Assembly: GCF_014191255.1 (NCBI RefSeq)
Contig: NZ_JACHWH010000003.1
Location: 625,501-689,500 of the forward strand
DNA: 64,000 nucleotides
Direction of reading: 5' to 3'
Origin: Amycolatopsis bartoniae
Lineage (GTDB): Bacteria > Actinomycetota > Actinomycetes > Mycobacteriales > Pseudonocardiaceae
In this document: positions 23,764 to 34,700 of the stretch, in pieces
Position numbering within the stretch: position 1 is the first letter of the stretch
Layout of the letters: each line of letters starts with the position of its first letter
Translations under genes and position numbers: made by a program
The notes under the pieces: model-generated
The model's input: only the letters and a program-made list of their open reading frames with translations
The model's database searches: none
Told to the model about the DNA's origin: nothing

Positions 23764-25389
23764 GTGGACAGAGCTCCCGGGCGCTGGCGCCGAAAGCGAG
23801 TGCTGTTCGGCGCCGGTGCGCTGGTGACCGCGGCCGGTGTGGCCGTCGCCGTCACCACCGCGGTCGGCGGCGCCGACGCGCAGCCGCTGCAGGCGCAGCA
23901 CGCCGACTGGCTCCACACCGCCACCCCGATCAAGCACGTCGTGGTGATCTTCGGCGAGAACATCTCGTTCGACCACTACTTCGGCACCTACCCCAACGCG
24001 GCCAACACCGACGGCACGCCGTTCACCGCCGCGAAGAACACCCCGAAGGTCAACGGGCTGACGCAGCAGCTGCTCACCGACAACCCGAACGCCTACGACC
24101 CGAAGCGGCTGGCGCCGAGCCAGGCGCTGACGTGCGACCAGAACCACAACTACGGCGCCGAGCAGAAGGCGTTCGACGGCGGCAAGATGGACAAGTTCGT
24201 CGAGAACACCGAGACGGACAAGTGCACCGGGCAGCCGATCCTGTTCGGCGAGCCGGGCCTGGTGATGGACTACTACGACGGCAACACCGTCACCGGCATG
24301 TGGAACTACGCCCAGCACTACGCGCTGAACGACAACTCGTTCAACACCACGTTCGGGCCCTCCACCCCGGGCGCGATCAACCTGATCTCCGGGCAGACGC
24401 ACGGGATCCAGGCCGTCGACCCGGTGACGCACCAGCCGGTCAGCGACTCCTACGTGGTGGCCTCGCCCGACAAGAAGGGCGTCGGCACGGTCATCAACGA
24501 CCCGGACCCGGCGTTCGACGACTGCTCGGACAAGAACCACACCGCCACCGACAACCTGGGTGTCATGCAGGGCACCAACGTCGGTGACCTGCTCAACTCC
24601 CGCCACGTCACGTGGGGCTGGTTCCAGGGCGGCTTCCGCCCGACCGGCACCGCCAACGGCTACGCGGTCTGCGGCGCCAAGCACGCCAACATCGGCGGCA
24701 TCTCCGCGGTCGACTACAGCCCGCACCACGAGCCGTTCCAGTACTACAAGTCGACGGCGAACGAGAAGCACCTGCCGCCGAGCTCGGTGGCCGCGATCGG
24801 GCAGACCGACCAGGCCAACCACCAGTACGACCTGACCGACTTCGACGCCGCCCTGCAGGCCGGGAACATGCCCGCGGTGAGCTTCCTCAAGGCGCCGGAG
24901 TACCAGGACGGGCACGCGGGCTACTCCGACCCGCTGGACGAGCAGCAGTTCGTGGTGAGCGAGATCGACAAGATCCAGCACTCGAAGGACTGGGCGTCCA
25001 CCGCGATCGTGCTGGCCTACGACGACTCCGACGGCTGGTACGACCACCAGGCGTCGAAGATCGTCAACGGCTCGAAGGACGCGTCGCAGGACTCGGCGGT
25101 GTGCACGAGCACGAAGTCGCAGCTGGCCGGTGAAGCCGACCGCTGCGGTTACGGCCCGCGCCTGCCGCTGCTGGTGGTCTCGCCGTTCGCGAAGACCAAC
25201 TTCGTCGACCACACCCAGACGGACCAGACCTCGGTGCTGCAGTTCATCGAGGACAACTGGCTCACCGGCCGCGTCGGCGGCGGCTCGTTCGACACCCGCG
25301 CCGGCGGGCTGTGGAACATGCTCGACTTCTTCGGCCACCGTGCCCCCGCGGTGCAGCTGGACCCGAAGACGGGCGCCGTCGTGCGCTGA
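23764..25389 (+). CDS. Secreted phosphoesterase (phospholipase C/acid phosphatase family)
   Basis: This is a 541-residue exported enzyme of the phosphoesterase family (PF04185). The GTG at 23764 is preceded by AGGAGG; an Arg-rich start (RWRRKR) and a hydrophobic stretch form a signal sequence cleaved near residue 40. The catalytic metal and nucleophile region is VVVIFGENISFDHYFGTYP, where the conserved Glu-Asn and the following His sit. Later motifs include NTTFGPSTPGAINLISGQTH and LAYDDSDGWYDHQ. The substrate could be phospholipids or phosphomonoesters. It lies 41 bases after efeB and may share its transcript, then ends at a strong hairpin. Confidence 0.9.
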   Translation: MDRAPGRWRRKRVLFGAGALVTAAGVAVAVTTAVGGADAQPLQAQHADWLHTATPIKHVVVIFGENISFDHYFGTYPNAANTDGTPFTAAKNTPKVNGLTQQLLTDNPNAYDPKRLAPSQALTCDQNHNYGAEQKAFDGGKMDKFVENTETDKCTGQPILFGEPGLVMDYYDGNTVTGMWNYAQHYALNDNSFNTTFGPSTPGAINLISGQTHGIQAVDPVTHQPVSDSYVVASPDKKGVGTVINDPDPAFDDCSDKNHTATDNLGVMQGTNVGDLLNSRHVTWGWFQGGFRPTGTANGYAVCGAKHANIGGISAVDYSPHHEPFQYYKSTANEKHLPPSSVAAIGQTDQANHQYDLTDFDAALQAGNMPAVSFLKAPEYQDGHAGYSDPLDEQQFVVSEIDKIQHSKDWASTAIVLAYDDSDGWYDHQASKIVNGSKDASQDSAVCTSTKSQLAGEADRCGYGPRLPLLVVSPFAKTNFVDHTQTDQTSVLQFIEDNWLTGRVGGGSFDTRAGGLWNMLDFFGHRAPAVQLDPKTGAVVR

Positions 25390-25412
25390 GTTCCGCCACG
25401 AACCGACACGGT

Positions 25413-25447
25413 GGGGCCGCGCGAATCCCCTGCTTTCGCGCGGCCCC
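25413..25447. terminator. Bidirectional 13-bp hairpin terminator
   Basis: GGGGCCGCGCGAA and TTCGCGCGGCCCC form a perfect 13-bp stem with a 9-base loop between the convergent phosphoesterase and inhibitor genes. Confidence 0.85.
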
Positions 25448-25467
25448 GTTCCGTGTCCGGCGGACGG

Positions 25468-25869
25468 CTAGGAAGCGCAGGCGGTGTTGCTGCTGTAGAA
25501 CGACGAGATCTTGTCGTTCATCGAGTAGCTCCGCAGGTCGCTGATCGAACTGTGCGGATGCAGGCACACGTGTGGCTCGCCACCGTAGGAGTTCGCGTAG
25601 AAGCGGACGTAGTAGTTGCTGTTGTTGGTGATGGAACTCGCCTTGTCGTTCGCGCCGACGTCGCTGATGTTGCCGTCGCTGGAGTCGTTCGGCCAAGTCC
25701 AGGGCTGGCCGCCGTAGCCGATGTCGGGGTAGAGGCAGATGCGGGTGTTGCCGCAGGCGATGACGTCGGGGGTGGCTCCGGTGGCCGGACCCGCGGCGGC
25801 CACCAGTGCCCCTGCCGCGCCGAGAGCCGCGATCCCGGTCGCGAGCACCCGAAGGTTCCTGTTGCGCAT
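25468..25869 (-). CDS. Secreted peptidase-inhibitor I36-like protein
   Basis: The product is a 133-residue secreted protein with a classical signal peptide (MRNRNLRV, hydrophobic to about residue 28, cleavage near GATP). The mature part resembles the peptidase inhibitor family I36/beta-gamma crystallin fold, as in Streptomyces metalloproteinase inhibitors. Evidence is CLYPDIGYGGQPW, the repeated strand HSSISDLRSYSMNDKISSFY, and paired cysteines. The ATG at 25869 follows AAAGGA. It is divergent from the ArsR-type regulator gene, whose product may control it. The protein could inhibit its own or a competitor's proteases; this is family-based inference. Confidence 0.8.
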   Translation of the reverse strand: MRNRNLRVLATGIAALGAAGALVAAAGPATGATPDVIACGNTRICLYPDIGYGGQPWTWPNDSSDGNISDVGANDKASSITNNSNYYVRFYANSYGGEPHVCLHPHSSISDLRSYSMNDKISSFYSSNTACAS

Positions 25870-26065
25870 GGGACGATCCTTTCCGCTCCGGCCCACCGTC
25901 CTTCGGCGGCCGCGTGGAAGCCACGGTCCCGCCACCTCGAACGAGGCACCACCTGTTTCGGGCTGTCCCGAAAGCCCCGGGAAAAGAAGTCACAGCGATT
26001 TCACAGGTGCGGTCGTTGATGCCGATCACGCGGCGGTGCCACACTTTCCCCATTGGGGGCGGCGG

Positions 26066-27037
26066 ATGCTCAGAATCCATTTCACCGGTGACGATCTCGC
26101 CCGCGTCCGGGTGCTGCGGGAACCGGACCCGATGTGGGAACTGGTCCTGAGCCTGCACGTGCTGCAGCGCAAGGACGTCCCGCCCTGGCTGGACCAGTGG
26201 CAAGCCCGGCTGCTCGCGTTGTCCGCCGATTCCCCGGTCCGCGCCGCGATCAGGTTCCTGGCGCCGCTGAACCCGGCCTCGAAGTACTTCCCCGATTTCC
26301 TTACTCCCGCGCCGTCCGGGGGAAGCCCGGACACGGTGATCGACGACGTGCTGCACACCCCGGCCGCGCGGATGCGGCGGGAACTGGCCATCCTGTCGGC
26401 CCATCGGCCCCTGCCGCCGTGGACCACGCAGCTCGCGCGGGGAAAGGCCGATCTCGTCCGTGCGCTGGGAAAGGCACTGCGGACCTACCGCGAGACCGCG
26501 CTGGCTCCGTGGGCGGGTTCGCTGCGCGCCGCGGTCGACGCCGATCGCGCCGTGCGGGCACGAGCTTTCCTGGAGAACGGCGTGGACGGGCTGCTGGCCA
26601 GCTTGCGTCCCACCCTGACCTGGGAGCCGCCGGTGCTGTGGGCGGACTACCCCGTCGAGCAGACCGTGCACCTCGACGACCGTGGCCTCGTCCTGATCCC
26701 CTCGTTCTTCTGCCTGCGCCGTCCTGTCACCTGCGCCGATCCGGCGCTGGCGCCCGTGCTCGTCTACCCGGTCGCGCACGATCCCGCCGTGCTCGGGCGC
26801 GACCAAGGCCGGACGCTCGGCAGGTTGCTGGGCCGGACCCGTGCCGCGGTGCTGGAACTCGCCGAAGCGGGGGCGACGACCGGTGAGCTGGCCCGGCTGG
26901 CCCGGATTTCCCCCGCTTCCGCCAGTGAGCACGTGGGCGTCCTGCGCGCGGCCGGGCTCGTGGCGAGCCGCCGGGACGCGAACTCGGTCCTGCACACCGT
27001 GACCCCGCTCGGGGCCCGGCTGCTGCAAGGCTCCTAG
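26066..27037 (+). CDS. ArsR-type winged-helix regulator with DUF5937-like domain
   Basis: The protein has 323 residues. The N-terminal 230 residues start MLRIHFTGDDLARVRVLREP and contain DPMWELVLSLHVLQ, a pattern I associate with a helical domain common in Streptomyces and Amycolatopsis ArsR-like regulators. The C-terminal 80 residues form the winged helix (RAAVLELAEAGATTGELARL, ISPASASEHVGVLRAAGLV and a wing with SRRDANSVLHTVT). There are no metal-binding cysteines, so it is not a classic metal sensor. The ATG at 26066 is chosen because the ORF upstream is shadow sequence. It is divergent from the I36-like inhibitor across 196 bases and ends at a small hairpin. Confidence 0.82.
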   Translation: MLRIHFTGDDLARVRVLREPDPMWELVLSLHVLQRKDVPPWLDQWQARLLALSADSPVRAAIRFLAPLNPASKYFPDFLTPAPSGGSPDTVIDDVLHTPAARMRRELAILSAHRPLPPWTTQLARGKADLVRALGKALRTYRETALAPWAGSLRAAVDADRAVRARAFLENGVDGLLASLRPTLTWEPPVLWADYPVEQTVHLDDRGLVLIPSFFCLRRPVTCADPALAPVLVYPVAHDPAVLGRDQGRTLGRLLGRTRAAVLELAEAGATTGELARLARISPASASEHVGVLRAAGLVASRRDANSVLHTVTPLGARLLQGS

Positions 27038-27038
27038 C

Positions 27039-27053
27039 ACGAGCGACGCTCGT
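27039..27053 (+). terminator. Hairpin with T-rich tail after the ArsR-type gene
   Basis: ACGAGC-GAC-GCTCGT follows the stop by 1-2 bases and is succeeded by CTTCGTCTT. Confidence 0.55.
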
Positions 27054-27120
27054 CTTCGTCTTACCCCAGCGGATACCTGCCCGCCGCGGGTGCGGCGCGA
27101 ATTCCCGGGGCGAGCGGTGC

Positions 27121-28494
27121 TCAGTCCGCGAACGACGCGCGGAGCACTCCGTCGGGGTCGGTGGACTCGCTGAAGTCCTCCCAGTCCATGTTGGCGATCG
27201 AGAGCTGGGTCTCGACGTCCACCAGCGCGTGCGGGGTCGCGCGGAAGGTCCGTGGCCGGTCGTGGTCCGGGCCGACCTCGATGACGAGCACGGGGTGCTC
27301 AGGCGAGGCGAGGGTCACCGCGTCCACGACGAAGACGAGGTCGTGGTCGGTGCGCGACAGCAGCGCGGCGAGGTCTCCGGCGGTCCAGCCGTCGAACTCG
27401 GGCCGGGCGACGAGGGTGGCGCCGAGGACGACCTCGCCGTCCCAGTACCCCTGGGGCGCCGTGATGTCGCTCCAGGCCGCTTCCCACGCCTGCGGATCGG
27501 AGAAGTCGGTGCGCACGATCGGCGTGGACGCGGCGCTGCGCAACGCCTCGAAGGCGGCGGATGTCCACACGGGAGGGTCGGAGTCCGCCGGCGCGGCGGA
27601 CGGTGGAGTCCGCAGTCCCCGGTAGGCGACGGGGAAGTGGCCCGCGCGCTGGCGGTGGCCGGTGAAGCCGGCGGTGCCGGCGAGGAACCGGACGGCCGCC
27701 AGCTGCAGGTGCGGGGACCCGTTGTTGCCGGTGATGTCGAGGCGGTAGTGGTCGCAGGCGGCGGGGTCGGCGATCCGGTACGTCCTGGACTGGTGCCGGC
27801 CGGGGAAGGACTGGCCGGTGCGGGAGTCCAGCGCGTGCCACCGGTGCCCGTCCGCCGAACCACGCAGCGTCCACGCCGCGGGGTCACGGTCGGGAGCGTC
27901 GTTGCCGGAGGTGAGGACGTACCGCTCCACCACGACCGGCCGCGGCAGCCGGAACTCCAGCGCCGCGCGAGGGTACGGGGCGAACCACTTGCTGTGCGTC
28001 CCGTCGACGAGGTTCGCCGCGACCTCGCCCATCTCGGGGTGGTCGGCGGTCGCCCACACCGAGGTCACCAGGTCCGTGACGTCCGCGCTGCCGGACGGGC
28101 TTTCCGAGCGCAGGGCCAGCGAGCAGGCGCCGCCGGTGCCGTCGCGCCAGGCCACCCACCGCAGCGGTTCCCCGGACCCGTCGTCGACCAGCAAGCGCAG
28201 GCGGCCCGGGGTCTCCTCGAACTCCGTGTCGAACTCGTACCCGCCGCGGGGCTCGTCCTCGCCGCTGAGCTCGCCGCGGACCTCCGCCACCGCACCGGTG
28301 GGCAGGGAGCGGTGGCCGTAACAGGTGGCCAGATCGGGCGAAAAGCCGAGCGAGGTCTGGGCGCCGTCGGCCGTGCCCCACGACAGGTGCTCCGGCGCCA
28401 CGCGCGCACCATCGTCCAAGTGTACCAGCAACGGATGCCCCGGCCGCCACCCGGTCTCGTCGCCCGTACGCCAGAACATGCGGAAGGTCAGCAC
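27121..28494 (-). CDS. Discoidin-like (F5/8 type C) domain protein with DUF6924-like C terminus
   Basis: The protein has 457 residues and no signal peptide. GTG at 28494 follows a -10 box (TAGCCT) by 8 bases, favouring a leaderless start; ATG at 28479 is an alternative. Residues about 1-140 (VHLDDGARVAPEHLSWG, YGHRSLPTGAVAEVRGE) are unassigned. Residues about 150-280 look like a discoidin/CBM32 sandwich (LVDGTHSKWFAPYPRAALEF, YVLTSGNDAPDRDPAAWTLR, YRLDITGNNGSPHLQLA). The last 130 residues (TPIVRTDFSDPQAWEAAW ... LSIANMDWEDFSESTDPDG) match the actinobacterial DUF6924 pattern as I recall it. A cytoplasmic carbohydrate-binding or immunity-like role is open. It is divergent from the PKS operon. 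Confidence 0.65.
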   Translation of the reverse strand: MLTFRMFWRTGDETGWRPGHPLLVHLDDGARVAPEHLSWGTADGAQTSLGFSPDLATCYGHRSLPTGAVAEVRGELSGEDEPRGGYEFDTEFEETPGRLRLLVDDGSGEPLRWVAWRDGTGGACSLALRSESPSGSADVTDLVTSVWATADHPEMGEVAANLVDGTHSKWFAPYPRAALEFRLPRPVVVERYVLTSGNDAPDRDPAAWTLRGSADGHRWHALDSRTGQSFPGRHQSRTYRIADPAACDHYRLDITGNNGSPHLQLAAVRFLAGTAGFTGHRQRAGHFPVAYRGLRTPPSAAPADSDPPVWTSAAFEALRSAASTPIVRTDFSDPQAWEAAWSDITAPQGYWDGEVVLGATLVARPEFDGWTAGDLAALLSRTDHDLVFVVDAVTLASPEHPVLVIEVGPDHDRPRTFRATPHALVDVETQLSIANMDWEDFSESTDPDGVLRASFAD

Positions 28495-28502
28495 AGGATG
28501 CG

Positions 28503-28508
28503 AGGCTA
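28503..28508 (-). promoter_or_regulatory. -10 box for the discoidin-like gene
   Basis: Read on the minus strand this is TAGCCT, 8 bases before the GTG at 28494, consistent with a leaderless transcript. Confidence 0.45.
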
Positions 28509-28700
28509 GTGCCGGTGGCGTCCGATCGGGCAGAAGTTGCCCGGGCACGCCAGAAAATCTGCCTCGGATTCCGGTTCCCGGTGACTTGGGCGGCCTCGTG
28601 GCACGACCAGTCCACATCGGACCCACGGATGCGGTCTGTCTGAACCACACCCCGCGATGGAATTTCGGGCATGGCTTTCCGGTCGAGCGCACCAACCCCA

Positions 28701-28729
28701 TTGACCGGCTCACGGGCCCAACCCAGGCT
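28701..28729 (+). promoter_or_regulatory. Promoter of the PKS operon
   Basis: TTGACC (28701-28706) and CAGGCT (28724-28729) are 17 bases apart. Transcription would begin near 28736, inside the inverted repeat at 28734-28755. AGGAG at 28765-28769 is the likely ribosome site, somewhat far (12 bases) from the ATG at 28782. Confidence 0.5.
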
Positions 28730-28733
28730 GGAG

Positions 28734-28755
28734 AGGTCCGGACCACACCGGACCT
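28734..28755. promoter_or_regulatory. Inverted repeat AGGTCCGG-N6-CCGGACCT at the PKS start site
   Basis: Perfect 8-bp arms cover the predicted transcription start of the PKS operon, the place where a repressor would act. No regulator gene is adjacent. As RNA it could also form a hairpin at the very 5' end of the message. Confidence 0.55.
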
Positions 28756-28781
28756 GCACTGTCTAGGAGCTGTAGCCCCCC

Positions 28782-31700
28782 ATGTCATCTTCCGGGCTTT
28801 CGCACGCTGTCTCCCGTTCGACCGGTTCCCCCGAGGCCGAACCCGTCGCGATCGTCGGCATCGGGTGCCGGTACCCCGGCGGCGTGGCGGACCTGCGCGG
28901 GTTCTGGGAGATGCTCGAAGCGGGCACCGACGCGATCACCGACATCCCCGAAGACCGCTGGCGCACCACCGACTACTTCGACGCCGACAAGGCGACTCCC
29001 GGCCGGATGTTCGTGCGGCAGGGCGGATTCCTGCACACGCCGGTGGACGAGTTCGACGCCGGGTTCTTCGGCATGTCGCCGCGCGAGGCCGCTGCGCTCG
29101 ACCCGCAGCAGCGGCTGCTGCTGGAGGTCACCTGGGAATCGCTGGAGGACGCGGGAATTCCGCCGAGCTCGACCGCGTCCGCGAACGTCGGCGTCTTCGT
29201 CGGCGGCTTCACGTTCGACGCGGCGACCCTGCAGCTGTCCGAGTCGAACCAGCACCTGGTCAGCTCGGCCACGCCGACGGGCGTGAGCATGACGATGCTG
29301 GCGGCGCGGTTGTCCTACGCGTTCGACTGGCGTGGCCCGGCGTTCACCGTGGACACCGCGTGCTCGTCCTCTTTGGTGGCACTGCACCAGGCGTGCACCG
29401 CCCTCGCGCTCGGCGACTGCGACCTCGCGGTGGCCGGCGGCGTGAACGTGATGGTGAACCCGGTCACCAGTATCCTGATGTCCAAGGGGCAGTTCCTCTC
29501 GCCCGACGCCCGCTGCAAGTCGTTCGACCACCGCGCCAACGGTTACGCGCGCGGCGAAGGCGCCGGAATCCTCGTGCTGAAGCCACTTTCGGCCGCGCTG
29601 CGGGACGGCGACCGCATCCACTCCGTCATCCGGGGCACCGCGGTGAACCAGGACGGGCGCACGCCCGGCATCACCGTGCCGAGGGTGGAGTCGCAGCGGA
29701 CGCTGATCGAGCGCGCCTGCCAGGTCGGTGGCGTGGAACCGGCTTCGGTCGGCTACTTCGAGGCACACGGAACCGGGACCGCGGCGGGAGATCCGGTCGA
29801 GGCGACCGCGATCGGCGAGGTGCTCGGCGACTCGGGCGACACCCACTGGATGGGGTCGGTCAAGTCCAACTTCGGGCACACCGAGGCCGCGGCCGGGGTA
29901 GCCGGCGTGATCAAGGCGACGATGTGCCTGCAGCGCGGGGAGATCCCGCCGAACCTGCACTTCGAGAAGCCCAACCCGCGGATTCCCTTCGACCGCCTGC
30001 CCATCCGCGTGCCCACCGAGATGGTTCCGTTCCCGGAGCGGAACGAGCCGCGGCGGGCGGGCGTCAACTCCTTCGGTTTCGGCGGCACCAACGCGCACGC
30101 CATCCTCGAACAGGCCCCGGCCGCCGAGCCCGCGGCCGACGAGGTGGACGACGGCCGTCCGGTGCTCCTGCCGCTGTCGGCGCGGAGCCAGGACGCGTTG
30201 CAGTCGCTTGTGGACAGTTACGCGACTCTGCTGGAGAGCCCGGACGCCCCGGCGCTGCGCAGGATCGCCCGTGCTGCCTCGCGGCAGCGCGACCACCATC
30301 CGATGAGGACGTTCGTCGTCGCCGGGAACAACGAGGAGGCCGCGGAGAAGCTGCGGAACCTCACCCTCGCCCCGGCCCGGACCACACCGCCGCCGGTCGC
30401 GTTCGTCTACACCGGAATGGGTCCCCAGTGGTGGGGCATGGGCCGCGAGCTGCTGGAGACCGAGCCGCGCTTCGCGGAGTTCGTCGCCGCGTGCGACGAG
30501 GTGCTCGCGCGGCACGGACTGTCCATTGCGGACGAACTGCGTCGCGACGAGAACGAGTCGCGGCTGACGAGCACGCTGTACGCGCAGCTCGCGAACTTCG
30601 TCGTGCAGGCCGGGCTCACCGCGCTGTGGCGGGACTGGGGAATCGAACCCGCGGTGATCGTGGGGCACAGCGTGGGCGAGGTCGCCGCGTTCCACGCGGC
30701 CGGCGTGTACTCGCTCGAAGACGCGCTCACCGTGAGCTTCCACCGGGCGAGCCTGCAGGCCCGCACCGCCGGGCGCGGCGGGATGGCGGCGGTCGACCTG
30801 CCCGCGGCCGAGGTGACGCCCCACCTCGTCGACGGCGTGACCGTCGCCGCGGTCAACAGCACGTACGCGACCACCATCGCCGGTGACTCCGACGGGCTGG
30901 CGGTGGTGAGCGAGGCGCTGACCGCGGCGGGCGCGTCGGTGAAGCAGCTGCGCGTCGAGGTGGCCTACCACAGCCCGCAGATGGACGAGATCCACGAGCC
31001 GCTGCTCGCCGCGCTGGCGGGGATCCGCCCGCGCCGCGCGAAGGTCCCGCTGGTCTCGACGGTGACCGGGGACTTCGTCGACGGCTCCGAGCTCGACGCG
31101 GAGTACTGGTGGGGCAACGTGCGGCAGCCGGTGCGGTTCGCCGACGCGTTCCACAAGGTGCTCACCCGCAACGTCGGCGCCGTGCTGGAGGTGGGGCCGC
31201 ACCCCGTGCTGGCCTCCGCCATCGACGAGGCGCTGGCCGGCCGCCCGGCCGCCGTTGCCCGGTTCACCTCGCTGCGCCGCGACCGGCCGCAGCGCGAGCA
31301 GCTCGCGGAAAGCCTGGGCGGGCTGTACGAGGCGGGCGCCGACCCGGCGTGGGACCGCGTGCACCCCGGTCCGCGCGAACACCTCGACCTGCCCCACTAC
31401 CCGTGGCACCGCGAACGCCACTGGATCGAGTCGGCATCCTCCCGCCAGCGGCGGCTGGGGCACGACGGCCTGCGGCTGGGCGGCCGGGCCGTCTCGTCCG
31501 TCGCCCCGATCCGGGACGTCGAGCTGTCCGCGTCCGCGTTCCCGTACCTCGGCGACCACAAGGTCGGCGAGTCCGTGGTCTTCCCCGGCTCCGGCTACCT
31601 CGAAGCCGCGCTCGCGGCCTTCCCGGAGGACGAGCCGTGCGTCCTCGCCGACGTCGTCTTCCACCGGCCGCTCGCGCTCCCGCCGTCGTCGGTCACGACG

Positions 31701-34700
31701 CTGCGCATCGGGCACGACCCGGCGCGGCAGCTGGTCACCCTGCACAGCCGGGTCCAGCCCGACGACACCACCTGGACGCTGCACGCCGAACTCCGCCGCG
31801 CCCACGTCGTCAAGGCTCGCGCCGAGGCGCCCCGGACCGAGACCCTCGACGAGCTCACCGAAGGGCTGCCGGAGCTCGGCCACGACGACGTGTACGAGCG
31901 CCTGGGCGGCACCGGGCTGAACTACGGGCCCGCGTTCCGCGTCGTGCGGCGGCTGTGGTGGCGGACGGAGACACGCGAGGTCTTCGGCGAGCTGCGGCTC
32001 GACACCGTCGAACAGGACGGCCACCGGCTGCACCCGGTGCTCCTCGACGGCGCGCTGCAGGCCGCCATCACGGGCGCGCACCTGCTCGGCGGCGAGGTGC
32101 AGCCCGGCACCTACGTGCCCGCCCGCATCGACGCGCTCCGGTTCTTCCGGTCCCCGGGCACCCGGCTGTGGATCCACGGCCGGGGCCGGGAAGCCACCGG
32201 GCCGGGCACCATCGAATGCGACCTGACCCTCGTCACCGACGACGGCGAGGTGGTCGCGCGGGTCGAGGGCCTGCGGGCCAGCAAGCTCGCCGAGGCCGAG
32301 GAGCAGCGGGCGAACCTGCGCTACGAGCACGTCTGGCAGCAGGAACCACTGGACCGGGTCGCCGGGGCCGAAGGCCGCTGGATCGTCGTCGGCGCCTCGG
32401 CGACGGCGGACGACCTGGCACGCGGACTGTCCGAACTGGACGGTGAGGTCGTCCGCACCGCCACCGCCGACGACCGCTGGCTCGACCAGGTCCTCGCCGC
32501 CGTGGCCGGCGCGGAGAACTGCCGCGGCGTGGTCTACGTCGAGGGTGCGCAGCACGAGGGTGCGCCGTCGTGCAGCCCGGTCGCGGCGCCGCTGCGGCTG
32601 GTCCAGGAGCTGCCCGCCGACGCCGGCCGCCTGTTCCTCGTCACCGCGGGCGCGCAGAGCGTCTCCGCCGACGACCCGACCACCGCACCTGCGGCCGCGT
32701 CGCTGTGGGGCTTCGGCCGCGTCGTCACCGCCGAACGGCCCGAGCTGCACTGCCGGCTGATCGACGTCAGCCCGGACGACCCGGCGGCCGGCACCCAGGA
32801 CAAGGTTCTCGACGCCCTGCTCACCGAGCTCGTCCAGGACGGCGCCGACGAGGTCGCGCTGCGCACCGACGGCCGGTACGTCCGGCGGTTCGCGCACGCC
32901 GGGGAGGGTTCCGACCTCGACCACGTCCGCACCCGGACCGACCTCACGCCGGTGCGCCTGCGGCAGGCCGGGGGAGCGGGGTCCGAGCTCGGCTTCGTCG
33001 CGACCACCCGCCGGGAGCCCGGGCCGGGCGAGGTCGAGATCGAGGTCTCGCACGTCGGCGTGAACTTCAAGGATGTGCTCAAGCAGACCGGGTTGATCTC
33101 GCCGCACGCCATCGAAGGCAGCCACTCGGGCGAGACGCTCGGGCTGGAGTGCTCCGGCACCGTCGTCGCCGTCGGTGCGGAGGTCACCGACCTGGCCGTC
33201 GGGGACGAGGTGTTCGCGCACAGCCGGGACCTGTTCGTCTCGCACGTGACGCTGGAAGCGGTCCGTGTGGTGCGCAAGCCGGCGACGCTGTCCGGCGCCG
33301 AGGCCGCGTCGCTGCTGCCCGTGGTCACCGCGCACCTGTCCCTGGTGCGGCTCGCGAACGTCCGTCCCGGCGAGCGCGTGCTGATCCACTCGGCCGCCGG
33401 TGGCGTCGGCCTGGCCGCGGCGCGGATCGCGAAGTGGCTCGGCGCCGAGGTGTTCGTCACCGCGGGCAGCGAGCCGCGGCGGGAGCTCCTGCGCCAGGAG
33501 GGTTTCACCCGCATCGCCGACTCGCGGTCCACGTCGTTCGCCGACGACATCCTGGAGTGGACCGGCGGCGAGGGCGTCGACGTCGTCGTCAACTCCCTGC
33601 CCGCCGACATGATCGACCACAGCCTCCGTGCGATGGCCACGTTCGGGCGGTTCGTCGAGCTGGGCAAGCCCGGTGACGTCGCGGACCACGCGGTCCGGCT
33701 CGCCTCGGCACGCCGGGCGCTGTCGTTCCACTCCTTCGACTACGACCAGATGATGGCGCTGCGGCCCGAAGACGTCCGCGCGAGCATGCGGGCCGTCGCG
33801 CAGCTGCACGAGCAGAACGCGATCGCCCCCCTGCCGTGCCGGGAGTTCCCGGCCGACGAGATCGGCGAAGCGTTCCGCGTGATGGCGCGCCCCGAGCACC
33901 ACGGCAAGATCGTGGTCCGGATGGCGGCCGAACCGGTGCGGGTCCCGGCGGAGTCGCTGCCCGGCTCCCCGGTCCGGCCGGACGTCACATACCTCATCAC
34001 CGGCGGTCTCGGCGGCCTCGGCCGGACGGTCGCGCGCTGGCTGGCCGACAACGGCGCCCGGTACGTGGCGCTCGTCGGCCGCAACGGCGTCACCTCGTCC
34101 GCCGCGGCGCAGGACGTGGCCGAGCTGACCGCGCGCGGGGTGCAGGTGCGGGTCCTCAAGGCCGACGTCAGCGACCGCGAACAGGTCCGCTCGATGCTGG
34201 CGCGGGTGCGTGCCTTCCTGCCGCCGCTGGGCGGGATCGTGCACGGCGCGGCCGACTTCGACGACGCGATCCTCTCCGACATGGACGCGGCCCGGCTCGT
34301 CGGCGCCACCCGGCCGAAGGCGGACGGCGCCTGGTACCTGCACCAGGAGACCCTGGGCGACCAGCTGGACTTCTTCGTGCTGTTCTCCTCGGTCGCGGCG
34401 CAGCTCGGCGCGCTCGGGGCGGGCGCGTACGCGACGGCGAACGAGTTCCTCAACGGACTGGCGCGCTACCGGCGCGGGCAGGGACTTCCCGCCACCGCCA
34501 TCGGCTGGGGGATGATCGACGACGTGGGCGTGGCGGTGAGCCGCGAGGGCTACGTCGGCAACGTCCTGCGCCGCAACGGTCACCTCGGCATGGCGCCCGC
34601 GCGGCTCGTCGCCGAGCTGGGGACGCTGCTGCGCACCCGGCCGGCCGAGGTGTCGGTCGCCGACATCGACTGGCCGCGGTGGACCCGCGCCAACCGGCAG

